From NCBI RefSeq assembly GCF_007786455.1, contig NZ_VNJK01000006.1:62001-126000 (forward strand): a stretch of DNA of 64,000 nucleotides, written 5' to 3'. The notes beneath the pieces were generated by a model. It did not search any database. It was not told where the DNA came from and was given only the letters and a program-made list of their open reading frames with translations. The translations under genes and the position numbers were made by a program. This document shows, piece by piece, positions 48,987-57,369 of this stretch; position 1 is the first letter of the stretch, and each line of letters begins with the position of its first letter. Origin of the DNA: Paenibacillus agilis (GTDB taxonomy: Bacteria > Bacillota > Bacilli > Paenibacillales > Paenibacillaceae).

Positions 48987-49966
48987 TTCCTACACGTCGT
49001 ATGGGCTTGAATAAGCCAGAAGTAACGGATGATATTCAAGATACAATAGTAGATTTAGCAAATAACTTTCAGACTATAGATAACAATTATGATGAGATTA
49101 TTTCGGAAGTATCAACTCACCCTGATTCGGGTGAGTTTTTTAATTCTGGTAAAAAGTTTTGGAACAAGAATGCAACGCGAGGAGATTTTGCAGGATGGGT
49201 GAATATTCGTGCTGGTGTCTTTGCTCCAAAGTGGGAGAAACAAGAGACATATGTTGCGGGGAATAAGATCGTAGTCAATCCAGACAATGGTCATTACTAT
49301 GAATGTGTTGTTGGTGGCACAAGTGGATTGAAACAACCTGCATTGTCAACAATAAGTGGAAGCATTACTCACGACTTGTATGGACATACAGAATGGAAGC
49401 CTGCCACTCACTATAGAGTAGATGATATTGTAGTAGCCACTAGTGGTGATAAGAGTTATTACTATAAATGTATTATTGATGGTGTTTCGGATATCTTCGA
49501 ACCTCAATGGAATAATGTGAGTGGGACAACAATCGTTGATACCAGTGTTCATTGGTATGTGTACAAAACGGTAGAGTGGAAAGAGATGGGTTCAAGTTGT
49601 GAGTTTGTTCCTTTCGGCATTGTAGGCGAGTCCATAGAGGCTCTAGGAACAATTACAAGCGGTGTTTGGAATGCTAGTGCAATTGATGTAGCTCATGGTG
49701 GAACAGGTGCGACAAGCGCACTAGATGCGCGTAAGAACCTTTCAGCAACAGGTAAGTTCTCGCAAACAATTGGAGATGGCGTATCGACTACTTTTGCACT
49801 GAACCACAAGTTAGGTAGTCAAGACGTAGTTGTTTCTGTTAGAGAAGCCAGTGCTCCATTCGCACGAGTGGATGCTCAAATAAATATGACTGACGATAAT
49901 AATGTGGTTGTTTCATTTGTATCTGTTCCAACTTTCAATCAATATCGAGTCACAATTATTGGATAA
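48983..49966 (+). CDS. Tail fibre/receptor-binding protein inserted between the Dit halves
   Basis: 327 residues. Start overlaps the previous stop by 4 bases. The middle has two carbohydrate-binding-like repeats: WEKQETYVAGNKIVVNPDNGHYYECVVGGTSG and WKPATHYRVDDIVVATSGDKSYYYKCIIDG (aromatic and Cys positions conserved), which resemble chitin/cell-wall-binding modules. A fibre motif, VAHGGTGATSALDARKNL, follows at about 248, then a C-terminal beta domain. It probably binds host surface sugars. It is closed by a terminator at 49972. Confidence 0.75.
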   Translation: MIPTRRMGLNKPEVTDDIQDTIVDLANNFQTIDNNYDEIISEVSTHPDSGEFFNSGKKFWNKNATRGDFAGWVNIRAGVFAPKWEKQETYVAGNKIVVNPDNGHYYECVVGGTSGLKQPALSTISGSITHDLYGHTEWKPATHYRVDDIVVATSGDKSYYYKCIIDGVSDIFEPQWNNVSGTTIVDTSVHWYVYKTVEWKEMGSSCEFVPFGIVGESIEALGTITSGVWNASAIDVAHGGTGATSALDARKNLSATGKFSQTIGDGVSTTFALNHKLGSQDVVVSVREASAPFARVDAQINMTDDNNVVVSFVSVPTFNQYRVTIIG

Positions 49967-49971
49967 ATAAA

Positions 49972-49999
49972 GGCTACCTTCGGGTAGCCATTTTCTTTT
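49972..49999 (+). terminator. Terminator after the inserted fibre gene
   Basis: Stem GGCTACC/GGTAGCC with loop TTCG, followed by ATTTTCTTTT. Confidence 0.88.
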
Positions 50000-50015
50000 A
50001 TATGAGGTGACGTTA

Positions 50016-50651
50016 ATGAAATGGATAGATTTATATATTCAAAAAGGTGTGTATATTTCACGAGAATTTGATATTAGTTCAAATTTTGAAGTCTATAGAG
50101 ATGAATTGAAATATCATTATGAATTAAATGATGGAGAAGTAAAAGTTTTTGTCAGAATGTCATATGACACAAGTACTTGGACAGAGTGGGTGCAAGTAAA
50201 TAATTCAGCTTATCTTGAGTTGTTTAGAGACGAATATTACAACATGGAATATGCAAAGTTTCAGTACAAAATAGAGCTTATTAATCATGGAGTTTTTACT
50301 CCAATATTCAGAAGTTTCTCGTACATGTTGAGAGGGTCGTATCTGTTAATAAATACTGGTGATTTAATTTGCAAACCAGAGCTTTGGATTACTAAGAGAA
50401 ATGGTGCTGGAACTATTAAATTAACTAATGAAACAAACGGACAAACTCTTGTTTTCGAAAATTTGAATAACAACGAAGAAGTTTATGTGGATTGTGAGAA
50501 TGAAGACATCATGACAAGCCTTCCAATGAAATATCGTTACGATGATCACAATGATGTGTTTCTTGAGTTGGACGTTGGAGAGAATTTGCTAACAGGTGAA
50601 GGTGAATTTGATTTAACCATTAGGCATGAATTTAAGACATTACAAGGGTAG
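50016..50651 (+). CDS. Protein carrying the missing Dit C-terminal domain
   Basis: 211 residues from ATG 50016 (GAGGTGA upstream). Residues 1-105 are a beta domain (WIDLYIQKGVYISREFDISSNFEVYRDELKYHYELNDGEVKVFVRMSYDTSTWTEWVQV). From about 110 it is the Dit galectin-like module: LINTGDLICKPELWITKRNGAGTIKLTNETNGQTLVFENLNNNEEVYVDCENEDI, then MKYRYDDHNDVFLELDVGENLLTGEGEFDLTIRHEFKTLQG. The final RHEFKTLQG-type ending is the usual end of Bacillus-type Dit proteins. I conclude that Dit function is split over two genes. Confidence 0.7.
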   Translation: MKWIDLYIQKGVYISREFDISSNFEVYRDELKYHYELNDGEVKVFVRMSYDTSTWTEWVQVNNSAYLELFRDEYYNMEYAKFQYKIELINHGVFTPIFRSFSYMLRGSYLLINTGDLICKPELWITKRNGAGTIKLTNETNGQTLVFENLNNNEEVYVDCENEDIMTSLPMKYRYDDHNDVFLELDVGENLLTGEGEFDLTIRHEFKTLQG

Positions 50652-50662
50652 GTGGTAGATAT

Positions 50663-53600
50663 ATGTTAAGGCTAGGAGATATTGACTACAGAAAGAAGCC
50701 TGTTGTTCCACAATTGTTTTTATGTAAGCCCAATAAATTGATTATATCTAAACTTAGTGACGCTTATGGTGTTAAATATAGTCAAAAGCTAGGTGCATTA
50801 AATGAACTTAATTTTACTCTTCCTGTTTTCTCTGATAAACACCACACATACATGCGAAATCATAACGCTAGTATTATCAAAGGAAGGTATTTGGTGAAAA
50901 TGGTATTGGGGCATTACACTGAATTTTTCGTGATCAACAATCTAAGTATTTCAGCAGAAGAAGGAGAAACGATTGATATTCAGGCTATGTCTTTGGGATA
51001 TGAAATGAATGACAAAATCCTTCGTTCTTATGAAGCTGTATCTAAATCTGCAACTGAAATTTTAAATGAAGTTTTAGTTGATACGATTTGGAGAGTAGGG
51101 TACGTAGATTCTGAATTTGATATGAAGCGAAGAGGATTTAACGTTAGTTCCAACACTGTGCTTGAATCGGTTTTCGAAGTAGCTAAGACGTTTAATGCAC
51201 TGGTTGTATGGGATACCATTAAACGCACAGTGAGCTTTGTCAGACCAGAATTAACAGGTCAAGACAAAGGTTTGAAGATTAAGTATGGAAAGTATCTCGA
51301 ATCCTTGAATCAAGAGGATAATGCAGAAGAAATCTTCACTCGTTTAAGAATGTATGGGAAGGAAGACATCTCAATTCGTGAGATTAATCCAACTGGTACA
51401 ACGTATATTGAAGATTTTAGTTACTTTATATATCCATATAAAGAAGAGCGTAAGTATTTTAAACAGATTTACAATAGCTCTGACATGAAATACTTCTGGT
51501 TACACAATGATGTCGATTGGGTTGAAAGTGGAAATACACTTCAATGTATTGCGAATGGATCAGGTAAAACCTCTATTATTAATACTGGAGCATTGAATCA
51601 TAAGGATTACAAAATGACAGCAACATTAAGAGCGTTAAGTGACGATGATGTAATGGGTATGATTGTAAGATATCAAGATTCATTCAATTATTATTACATT
51701 GGTTGGCATTCTGGGAAAGTTCAGGGTGGTTTGCAGTGGGGTACAGAACACTTGCGTATCTACAAAGTTGAACATGGTCAAGAAACATTGCTTGCTAAAA
51801 CATCACTTCTTGATGGTTGGAGTATGAATATTGACTACAAGATGGCGGTCGAAACCTACAACCAAAGCATACGAGTTTGGATTGATAACAGACTTGTATT
51901 AAATGTTGATGATGAAACGTTCTCCAAAGGTGGATTTGGCTTCTATAGTGAAAGTCAGCCCTTCGTTGTGAAAGATGTGGAAGTCACTAATAAAGAACAT
52001 GAAGTTATAAAAGTTAGCGACTACATGTCAAGTGAGCTTTGTCATGCATTGCTTGAGTATGACATGTTACTTCAAGAGAATAAAGATAATTTCTCGAAAT
52101 TAATTGAAAAGCGAGAAGGGTTTAGCTCTGTTCTTAATGTTATGAGAACTGAGTTGGCATCTCTGAAAGCTCAATTGAAAATCTTACTAGATGAGCGTGA
52201 TGTACTTAACACACGTATCGCAAAGATGAATGATGATATTGCTCATACAGATAATCAGCTTCAAGATACTTCTATGCTAGAGGGAGATCTTCAAGCGCTT
52301 ATAACAGAGCTGAATACTAAGTTGATTGAAATCGTAGCAAAAGAATCTGAAGTAAAAGGTAAAGAAGCTCAAATTACAACTCAAGAAGTTTACTATCAAG
52401 ATATTTTGCATGAAATCAATTTACTAAAAGTGTTGTTGGATATAAGAAACAACTTTACTTCAGAGCTTATTGATGAGAGAAATCAGTACATCATCGAAAA
52501 AGAGTGGCAAGACTCGAATATTGAAAAACCTGAAGATTTGCTCAAAGAAGGAATTAAGGTATTTAATGAACTTAAAGAGCAGAAGGTCACAGTTAAAGTT
52601 AATATTGTCAACTTCCTCTCAATGGTAACTGAACAGCGCAATTGGGAAAAGCTAGGTATGGGAGACTTGGTTTATATCGATCACGAACGTGCAAACGTTT
52701 TGTTTAAAGCAAAAATTACGGAAGTAGAATATGAGTTTGAAGATGAAGCTCCAATTAATATAACGATAAGTAACGTTAAAGATTTGTATGCTAATACAGA
52801 TAAGTTCTTGGATATGCTTTATAAGTCATACAACTCATCTACTCAGGTGTCGATAGACTCGTGGAAATGGGATTTGTCATTAGAAAACAAAGGCTCTATT
52901 AATGAGATTATCAATAATCATTATGATGCAAATAAACAGTCTATCCTTGGTGCGAAAGACCAAGTTATTGAGATTTCTGATCGCGGTCTTATTATACGCG
53001 ACCCGAAAGACCCAAACACTTATCTTGTTGGTTTGAACGGTTTGATAGCGATCACCAATGACGGAGGAAACACTTGGAAACACGCAATCACAGGTTCAGG
53101 CATCGTGGGCGAGAGAATTTATGGAAAAATTTTTATGGGAGTGAATCTTGCGCTTGAAGATGAAGATGGAGTATTAAAATTCCAAGGATCGAAGGGAGAA
53201 ATATATGACCGTACTGGAAAGCTTGTAATGAAGCTTGGTTTGGTTGATGAGAATCCTGATAAATTTGGTCTATGGTCTTTTAATGATGTTACACGAGTGA
53301 AAATGGATGACAGAGAAGGTTTTGTTATCGACCGTGTAAGTGCAGACAAGAATAAGTATCCAGATGGTTGGGAGAAGATTATGTGGGCTGACCCAAGCGA
53401 TGGAACACTTTATATTCACGACTTGGTTGCTCAAAACATTAAGATTGTAAATGATGTTGGTCAAACAATCTTGGACTCTGAAAATAACTATCTTGATCTT
53501 GGCGACTTCAACTCTATCGTAATGGACAACAAAATCACTACGATGGAGAAGATGCAACTTATCACTGAGCTGTACAAAATTGAGGCAGGATACAAGCGAA

Positions 53601-55507
53601 TGATTGAACAAGCTGTAGAGTATCAGAAATCGCAACGTGACGATGTATTCGATATAAACGCACAGTTCTTCGCTAAGACCTCAAGTTCAACTGACCTATT
53701 CTCAACACAACCATTAACAGATGCGTACTACGCATTACTAAACTACATGTCAAAATTCCTCGACATACGCTCTCAAAGTCCATTGGACATTAACATAAAC
53801 GCTCCAATAACAAGCCAAACACAAGAGATTAATAACAGAGCTGAATTCGTGCTGAAGTTCAAAACATACTACGATGAAGAGAAGAATCTTCGCAATAAGA
53901 TTGAAGATGCTCAGTTCTATTCTGGTCTTAACATGGGACAGTTCTACAATAACGTTGTTATCGGCAACTATGGTTTTATCGCTCTTCGTAATGATGGCAA
54001 ATATCGTTCTGTACTTAATGCAACGAATGGTCTTGCTCTTCAAAAGTGGGAACGAAACAAATGGGTGAATAAAGTCTATGCTTCTATTGGCAACTCCAGT
54101 TACGAAGATGGAACACTCATTGCTGAAGACTTGGTTGCTAAACGTTTACGTATTGAGACAAAAGCAGGAGATACGTTGCTTGACGCTGATGCACTAAACT
54201 TCGATTTCAGTGTGTTAAGCTCTATTATTCTTGACGATGTAATTGTTTCAATGGAAAAAATCACATTATTGAATCAGTACAAAAGTATTAGTAAACAGTA
54301 CAGTGAGCTGAATAGACAAATTAATAACACAGCAACGACTATATATAATGACAGGGATAAATCTTATCTTGGTCTAGATCAAGCTAAGAACAATCTAGTG
54401 AATGCAGGCAATCAATTAACTTCATCTTTTGATGCTTTAACTAGTTATATGCAACCTGTCTTTGTGAACATGAATGTCACAACTCATATTGTACGAGATT
54501 TAGGTTCAACCAGATTTATTTTCCATACTAAGTGGGAAGATTTCTACAAAGCATATGAGACCGCTAGAGTTCGTTTAGGAGAATTCTTAGAGAGGAGTTC
54601 ACTTCAGTTAGGTCGCAACTATAATAACACTGTTATTGATGCAGAGAATGGTGTAGTTGTTACTCGTGGAGATAAGAAAGTTCAAACCACTCTAAATGCT
54701 ACGGCTGGAATAAGCATCGCTCAAAACGTAGGAGATTTTCATAATCCTAGATGGGAAAATAAATTCTATGTCGATGATAAAGGGTTCTTGTTTGCAGTTG
54801 ATATGAGTACCCATAGATTACGTATTCTTGATGCTGGACTAGGCGAGAAAATTACATTTGACCATAAAGATGGTATCACGATCAATGGTCTTAAAGGTGA
54901 ACAAATTCGCTTGAATGCTAACGAGGGTATCGCTATTGATATTAATCAAGATAAGCGTTTATGGATTGATACTGATTCTGGTACACTTCGTGCAAGAAAA
55001 TTGATCATTGAACCAGAGATTGGTGGTGTTATATTAGATGAGGAGACAGATGGATTCGTTTCTGATTTAATGGTTAATACCGTCAAAACAATAAGTAAAA
55101 ACAAATCAAATCAAGACTATGTTCACATTAAGAACCATTTCTTAAAATTGATGACTGGAACTTCTTCGGCGCAAGATATAACTAAATTCACATTACAATT
55201 AAATACGGTTGAACAAGCTTATAGTTTTCCTGAAATGATATGGGGGCGTGGTGGAAATACTGATGGTGATGTTGGTAAAATTAAAAAAGTAGATGATGCT
55301 TTTATAATCCACTATAAAAATGACCTTCACAAAGAGAGGGAAATTATATTAAATGGCACTCAAACTGATGCAATTAAAATAAGAGCTTCAGGTGGTCAGA
55401 TTGTGCTTGACTCAGATCAAGAGATTGTGATTAAGGCAGGGAATAGTGAAATAAGACTTACTCCTAGCGGAATAAAACTAAAAGGCGCTAGAATCGACTT
55501 GAATTAA
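50663..55507 (+). CDS. Tail-associated hub/spike protein
   Basis: 1614 residues, AGGTGGT before ATG. Residues 1-260 are a gp27-like baseplate hub domain (KPNKLIISKLSDAYGVKYSQKLGALNELNFTLPVFSDKHHTYMRNHNASIIKGRYLVKM...SLGYEMNDKILRSYEAVSKSATEILNEVL). About 270-450 is a concanavalin-like domain (TYNQSIRVWIDNRLVLNVDDETFSKGGFGFYSE). Coiled coils run through 470-650. Three related segments follow (DGTLYIHDLVAQNIKIVND; DGTLIAEDLVAKRLRIETK; FLFAVDMSTHRLRILD), each with a long helix. The end is spike-like (SEIRLTPSGIKLKGARIDLN), resembling T4 gp5/VgrG beta-helices. It joins the tail tip to fibres and may pierce the envelope. No peptidase motif seen. Confidence 0.88.
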   Translation: MLRLGDIDYRKKPVVPQLFLCKPNKLIISKLSDAYGVKYSQKLGALNELNFTLPVFSDKHHTYMRNHNASIIKGRYLVKMVLGHYTEFFVINNLSISAEEGETIDIQAMSLGYEMNDKILRSYEAVSKSATEILNEVLVDTIWRVGYVDSEFDMKRRGFNVSSNTVLESVFEVAKTFNALVVWDTIKRTVSFVRPELTGQDKGLKIKYGKYLESLNQEDNAEEIFTRLRMYGKEDISIREINPTGTTYIEDFSYFIYPYKEERKYFKQIYNSSDMKYFWLHNDVDWVESGNTLQCIANGSGKTSIINTGALNHKDYKMTATLRALSDDDVMGMIVRYQDSFNYYYIGWHSGKVQGGLQWGTEHLRIYKVEHGQETLLAKTSLLDGWSMNIDYKMAVETYNQSIRVWIDNRLVLNVDDETFSKGGFGFYSESQPFVVKDVEVTNKEHEVIKVSDYMSSELCHALLEYDMLLQENKDNFSKLIEKREGFSSVLNVMRTELASLKAQLKILLDERDVLNTRIAKMNDDIAHTDNQLQDTSMLEGDLQALITELNTKLIEIVAKESEVKGKEAQITTQEVYYQDILHEINLLKVLLDIRNNFTSELIDERNQYIIEKEWQDSNIEKPEDLLKEGIKVFNELKEQKVTVKVNIVNFLSMVTEQRNWEKLGMGDLVYIDHERANVLFKAKITEVEYEFEDEAPINITISNVKDLYANTDKFLDMLYKSYNSSTQVSIDSWKWDLSLENKGSINEIINNHYDANKQSILGAKDQVIEISDRGLIIRDPKDPNTYLVGLNGLIAITNDGGNTWKHAITGSGIVGERIYGKIFMGVNLALEDEDGVLKFQGSKGEIYDRTGKLVMKLGLVDENPDKFGLWSFNDVTRVKMDDREGFVIDRVSADKNKYPDGWEKIMWADPSDGTLYIHDLVAQNIKIVNDVGQTILDSENNYLDLGDFNSIVMDNKITTMEKMQLITELYKIEAGYKRMIEQAVEYQKSQRDDVFDINAQFFAKTSSSTDLFSTQPLTDAYYALLNYMSKFLDIRSQSPLDININAPITSQTQEINNRAEFVLKFKTYYDEEKNLRNKIEDAQFYSGLNMGQFYNNVVIGNYGFIALRNDGKYRSVLNATNGLALQKWERNKWVNKVYASIGNSSYEDGTLIAEDLVAKRLRIETKAGDTLLDADALNFDFSVLSSIILDDVIVSMEKITLLNQYKSISKQYSELNRQINNTATTIYNDRDKSYLGLDQAKNNLVNAGNQLTSSFDALTSYMQPVFVNMNVTTHIVRDLGSTRFIFHTKWEDFYKAYETARVRLGEFLERSSLQLGRNYNNTVIDAENGVVVTRGDKKVQTTLNATAGISIAQNVGDFHNPRWENKFYVDDKGFLFAVDMSTHRLRILDAGLGEKITFDHKDGITINGLKGEQIRLNANEGIAIDINQDKRLWIDTDSGTLRARKLIIEPEIGGVILDEETDGFVSDLMVNTVKTISKNKSNQDYVHIKNHFLKLMTGTSSAQDITKFTLQLNTVEQAYSFPEMIWGRGGNTDGDVGKIKKVDDAFIIHYKNDLHKEREIILNGTQTDAIKIRASGGQIVLDSDQEIVIKAGNSEIRLTPSGIKLKGARIDLN

Positions 55508-55521
55508 TATCGAAAAAACAT

Positions 55522-55550
55522 TTGATAAAATCTTCATTATATGATAATAT
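55522..55550 (+). promoter_or_regulatory. Sigma-A promoter of the secreted protein gene
   Basis: TTGATA, 17 bases, TAATAT, between the hub gene and the next start. It is unusual in the late block and lets the next gene be expressed from the prophage. Confidence 0.8.
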
Positions 55551-55583
55551 GAACATATAGTCAATAAGGGGGTATATCAAATA

Positions 55584-56399
55584 ATGAAAAAGCTTTCTGC
55601 TATTATGCTAACGTTAGTTATGTCTTTAACCATGTTTGCTGGATTTGCTTCTGCTTCAGATTCTCCAATAGTTTTCATTTCAGGTGGTAAATCTGATTTG
55701 CACAAAAGAATAGATATATTTATTGAAAATGGAAGATCGTATGCACCCTTCAAAGAAGTCTTTGAAGCTCTGTACATGGATGTAAAGTACGATGCTAATA
55801 CCAAGAAAGTTAAAGCTACTCGTGAAGGTATCACAAAAGAAGGTTTGACTATTGAGTTCAAACTTGGAGACTCCAAGATTTACATCAACGGAGTTGAGAC
55901 ACTTGCTGACCCAACACTAGTGAAGAATGGTGTTACTTACATGCCAGTTAATTATGTTAGTAAAAAGGGAACTGGACTTACTGTTAAGCCAAAGTATCCT
56001 AATAGTACAAGTAAAGACATTGTTGTAGAAGGAGAAACTATTGGCAAGCACTATAAAGATGGTAGCTCCTATTACTTCGGAGAAGGTTATATTAAAGGTG
56101 AGGACTTTATCCCCCATGGCGTAGGAAAAGAATATGATGGAAAAGGTCGCATTTTTAAAGAGTCAACCAATCCTCCTAGTGGCATACAAGGGAAATCAGG
56201 TTACTATAAAGATGGATCAATCTATGGGTGGAGTAAGTACAGTTATCCAAACGGAGACTATATCATCGGTGAATACGTCAATGGCTATATGATTGGAATG
56301 GCTAAGATGTATGATAAAGAAGGCAATTATATTGAAGATAAAGATTTTACTGACAATGAAAATCTACAGACCGTGAGACCTTACCTTAATAATCGATAA
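55584..56399 (+). CDS. Secreted stalk-domain/MORN-repeat protein (probable moron)
   Basis: 271 residues. Signal peptide MKKLSAIMLTLVMSLTMFAGFASA (cleavage near AS-A-SDS). The middle matches the copper-amine-oxidase N-terminal 'stalk' domain common in Paenibacillaceae cell-wall proteins (IDIFIENGRSYAPFKEVFEALYMDVKYDANTKKVKATREG...KIYINGVETLADPTLVKNGVTYMPVNYVSK). The last 90 residues have MORN-like repeats (GHYKDG; GYYKDGSIYGWSKYSYPNGDYIIGEYVNGYMIGMAKMYDKEGNYIED). It has its own promoter and terminator, the layout of a lysogenic-conversion moron. It may alter the host surface, for example to block superinfection; inference. Confidence 0.85.
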   Translation: MKKLSAIMLTLVMSLTMFAGFASASDSPIVFISGGKSDLHKRIDIFIENGRSYAPFKEVFEALYMDVKYDANTKKVKATREGITKEGLTIEFKLGDSKIYINGVETLADPTLVKNGVTYMPVNYVSKKGTGLTVKPKYPNSTSKDIVVEGETIGKHYKDGSSYYFGEGYIKGEDFIPHGVGKEYDGKGRIFKESTNPPSGIQGKSGYYKDGSIYGWSKYSYPNGDYIIGEYVNGYMIGMAKMYDKEGNYIEDKDFTDNENLQTVRPYLNNR

Positions 56400-56410
56400 A
56401 ATAATATAAA

Positions 56411-56452
56411 AATGCAAAAACCACCAATCAATTGATTAGTGGTTTTTGCATT
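56411..56452. terminator. Terminator of the stalk-protein gene
   Basis: Perfect 14-bp stem AATGCAAAAACCAC/GTGGTTTTTGCATT enclosing an AT-rich loop. The A- and T-runs within the arms could make it work in both directions. Confidence 0.8.
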
Positions 56453-56471
56453 CTCAAAATGAGGTGATTTC

Positions 56472-56960
56472 ATGGCAGGAGTTGCTTTTAATGGCTCGAA
56501 TATTTCAGATTCAACCAAATCAGGTCATGTGACCTATGATATTGAAAGATGGGTTCCTTCATATTGTACTGGTTGGGATCAATACGGAAATTGTATTAGC
56601 ACAGGAGGAGGTTATTGGACTTCTGCTGGTTCAGGTTCAACTGGAGCGAAGATTACTGGAAGTAAAGTACAAAGCAATTCTAATGTTTATGTTAATCAGA
56701 AGCCTATAGCTTGTGTTGGAGACGTAAGCACGTCTGAAAATTGGAGAGCTGATCCACCTGTCCCATCTGGTGGAGGAGATACAAGAATAGTAAATATTCG
56801 CCCTTCTACGTCAGGAAGTGGTAGTGGTTCTATTTCTAGTGGGAGCACAAAAGTATTTGTTGGAGGAAAAGCCGTAGCCTTTATAGGTTCAGATGTAAGA
56901 ACACATTTAGGAACACAAGCTAGAATTGACACAGGTAGTACTTCAGTGTTTGTAGGTTAA
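56472..56960 (+). CDS. PAAR-like tail tip protein
   Basis: 162 residues, GAGGTGAT before ATG. Two PAAR-type segments are visible: GSKVQSNSNVYVNQKPIACVGDVST and SGSTKVFVGGKAVAFIGSDVRTHLGTQARIDTGSTSVFVG, with one Cys and one His as candidate metal ligands. A Gly/Ser linker separates them. Additional Cys residues (YCTGWDQYGNC) occur near the N-terminus. PAAR proteins sharpen the tips of contractile spikes; here it could cap the spike of the 1614-residue hub protein. Confidence 0.75.
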   Translation: MAGVAFNGSNISDSTKSGHVTYDIERWVPSYCTGWDQYGNCISTGGGYWTSAGSGSTGAKITGSKVQSNSNVYVNQKPIACVGDVSTSENWRADPPVPSGGGDTRIVNIRPSTSGSGSGSISSGSTKVFVGGKAVAFIGSDVRTHLGTQARIDTGSTSVFVG

Positions 56961-56979
56961 TAGTCATAATGTACGCATA

Positions 56980-57008
56980 TTTACAATACAAAACGGGTAT
57001 TGTATAAT
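56980..57008 (+). promoter_or_regulatory. Promoter of the antisense antitoxin RNA
   Basis: TTTACA, 17 bases, TATAAT, near-consensus. It drives a rightward RNA beneath the leftward toxin gene, with no ORF following. Confidence 0.85.
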
Positions 57009-57016
57009 AAAGACAG

Positions 57017-57045
57017 CAAAAGAGACGGTGCTGTAACACCGTCTC
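57017..57045 (-). terminator. Toxin mRNA terminator
   Basis: Perfect 9-bp stem GAGACGGTG/CACCGTCTC followed leftward by TTTTG. It closes the toxin mRNA and lies at the 5' end of the antisense RNA. Confidence 0.85.
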
Positions 57046-57120
57046 GACAACGTAACCGCATGAAGAGCGGTCGGCTGTGCAAAGATCAGATTATAGACCG
57101 ATACCTTGTCACGGGGCGGT

Positions 57121-57216
57121 CTATTTTCGTTTGTTAATGGATACCATCAACGCAACGAGTGCAACAACGAAAGTTCCGAATGCTATCATTAGCGTTAGGG
57201 CTTCGTATGCTGACAT
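57121..57216 (-). CDS. Type I toxin, small hydrophobic (TxpA/BsrG-like)
   Basis: 31 residues, starting MSAYEALTLMIAFGTFVVAL and ending VALMVSINKRK. This is the Firmicutes 'holin-like toxin' pattern: S-x-YEALxLMIxF, one transmembrane helix and a basic C-terminus. The ATG at 57216 is seven bases after GGAGGT; ATG 57222 is too close. Such toxins depolarise or block envelope synthesis when their antisense RNA disappears. An extended -10 promoter (TGCTATATT near 57286) precedes it. It would stabilise the prophage or guard against other phages. Confidence 0.85.
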   Translation of the reverse strand: MSAYEALTLMIAFGTFVVALVALMVSINKRK

Positions 57217-57280
57217 GGGCATCACCTCCAACCTGTGGAGACTAGCCGACCGCCTTTATGCCATTCAGTTGTCTAATTTA

Positions 57281-57308
57281 AATATAGCATATTCGTCCAT
57301 ATATGAGA
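57281..57308 (-). promoter_or_regulatory. Toxin promoter (extended -10)
   Basis: Leftward TTCTCA, 17 bases, TATATT with a TG one base upstream of the -10 (TGC-TATATT). Confidence 0.6.
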
Positions 57309-57312
57309 AGCT

Positions 57313-57343
57313 AAACCACTAGATACGATCTAGTGGTTTTTTG
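57313..57343 (+). terminator. Antisense RNA terminator
   Basis: Stem AAACCACTAGA/TCTAGTGGTTT with a 5-base loop, followed by TTTTG. Confidence 0.88.
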
Positions 57344-57369
57344 TTGATTTTTAAAGGAGGTGAGAAAAG

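Larger units (their letters stand above)
57015..57343 (+). ncRNA. Antisense RNA antitoxin (type I module)
   Basis: From the promoter at 56980 to the terminator at 57313-57343, a rightward RNA of about 330 bases would cover the whole 31-codon toxin gene on the other strand. Convergent, fully overlapping transcripts with a tiny hydrophobic toxin are the arrangement of the TxpA/RatA, BsrG/SR4 and YonT type I modules of Bacillus prophages. The RNA boundaries are predicted. Confidence 0.7.

Noticed and set aside
57077..57322. 81-codon rightward ORF over the toxin gene
   Set aside because: No ribosome site; it lies in the predicted antisense RNA and is the reverse of the toxin gene.
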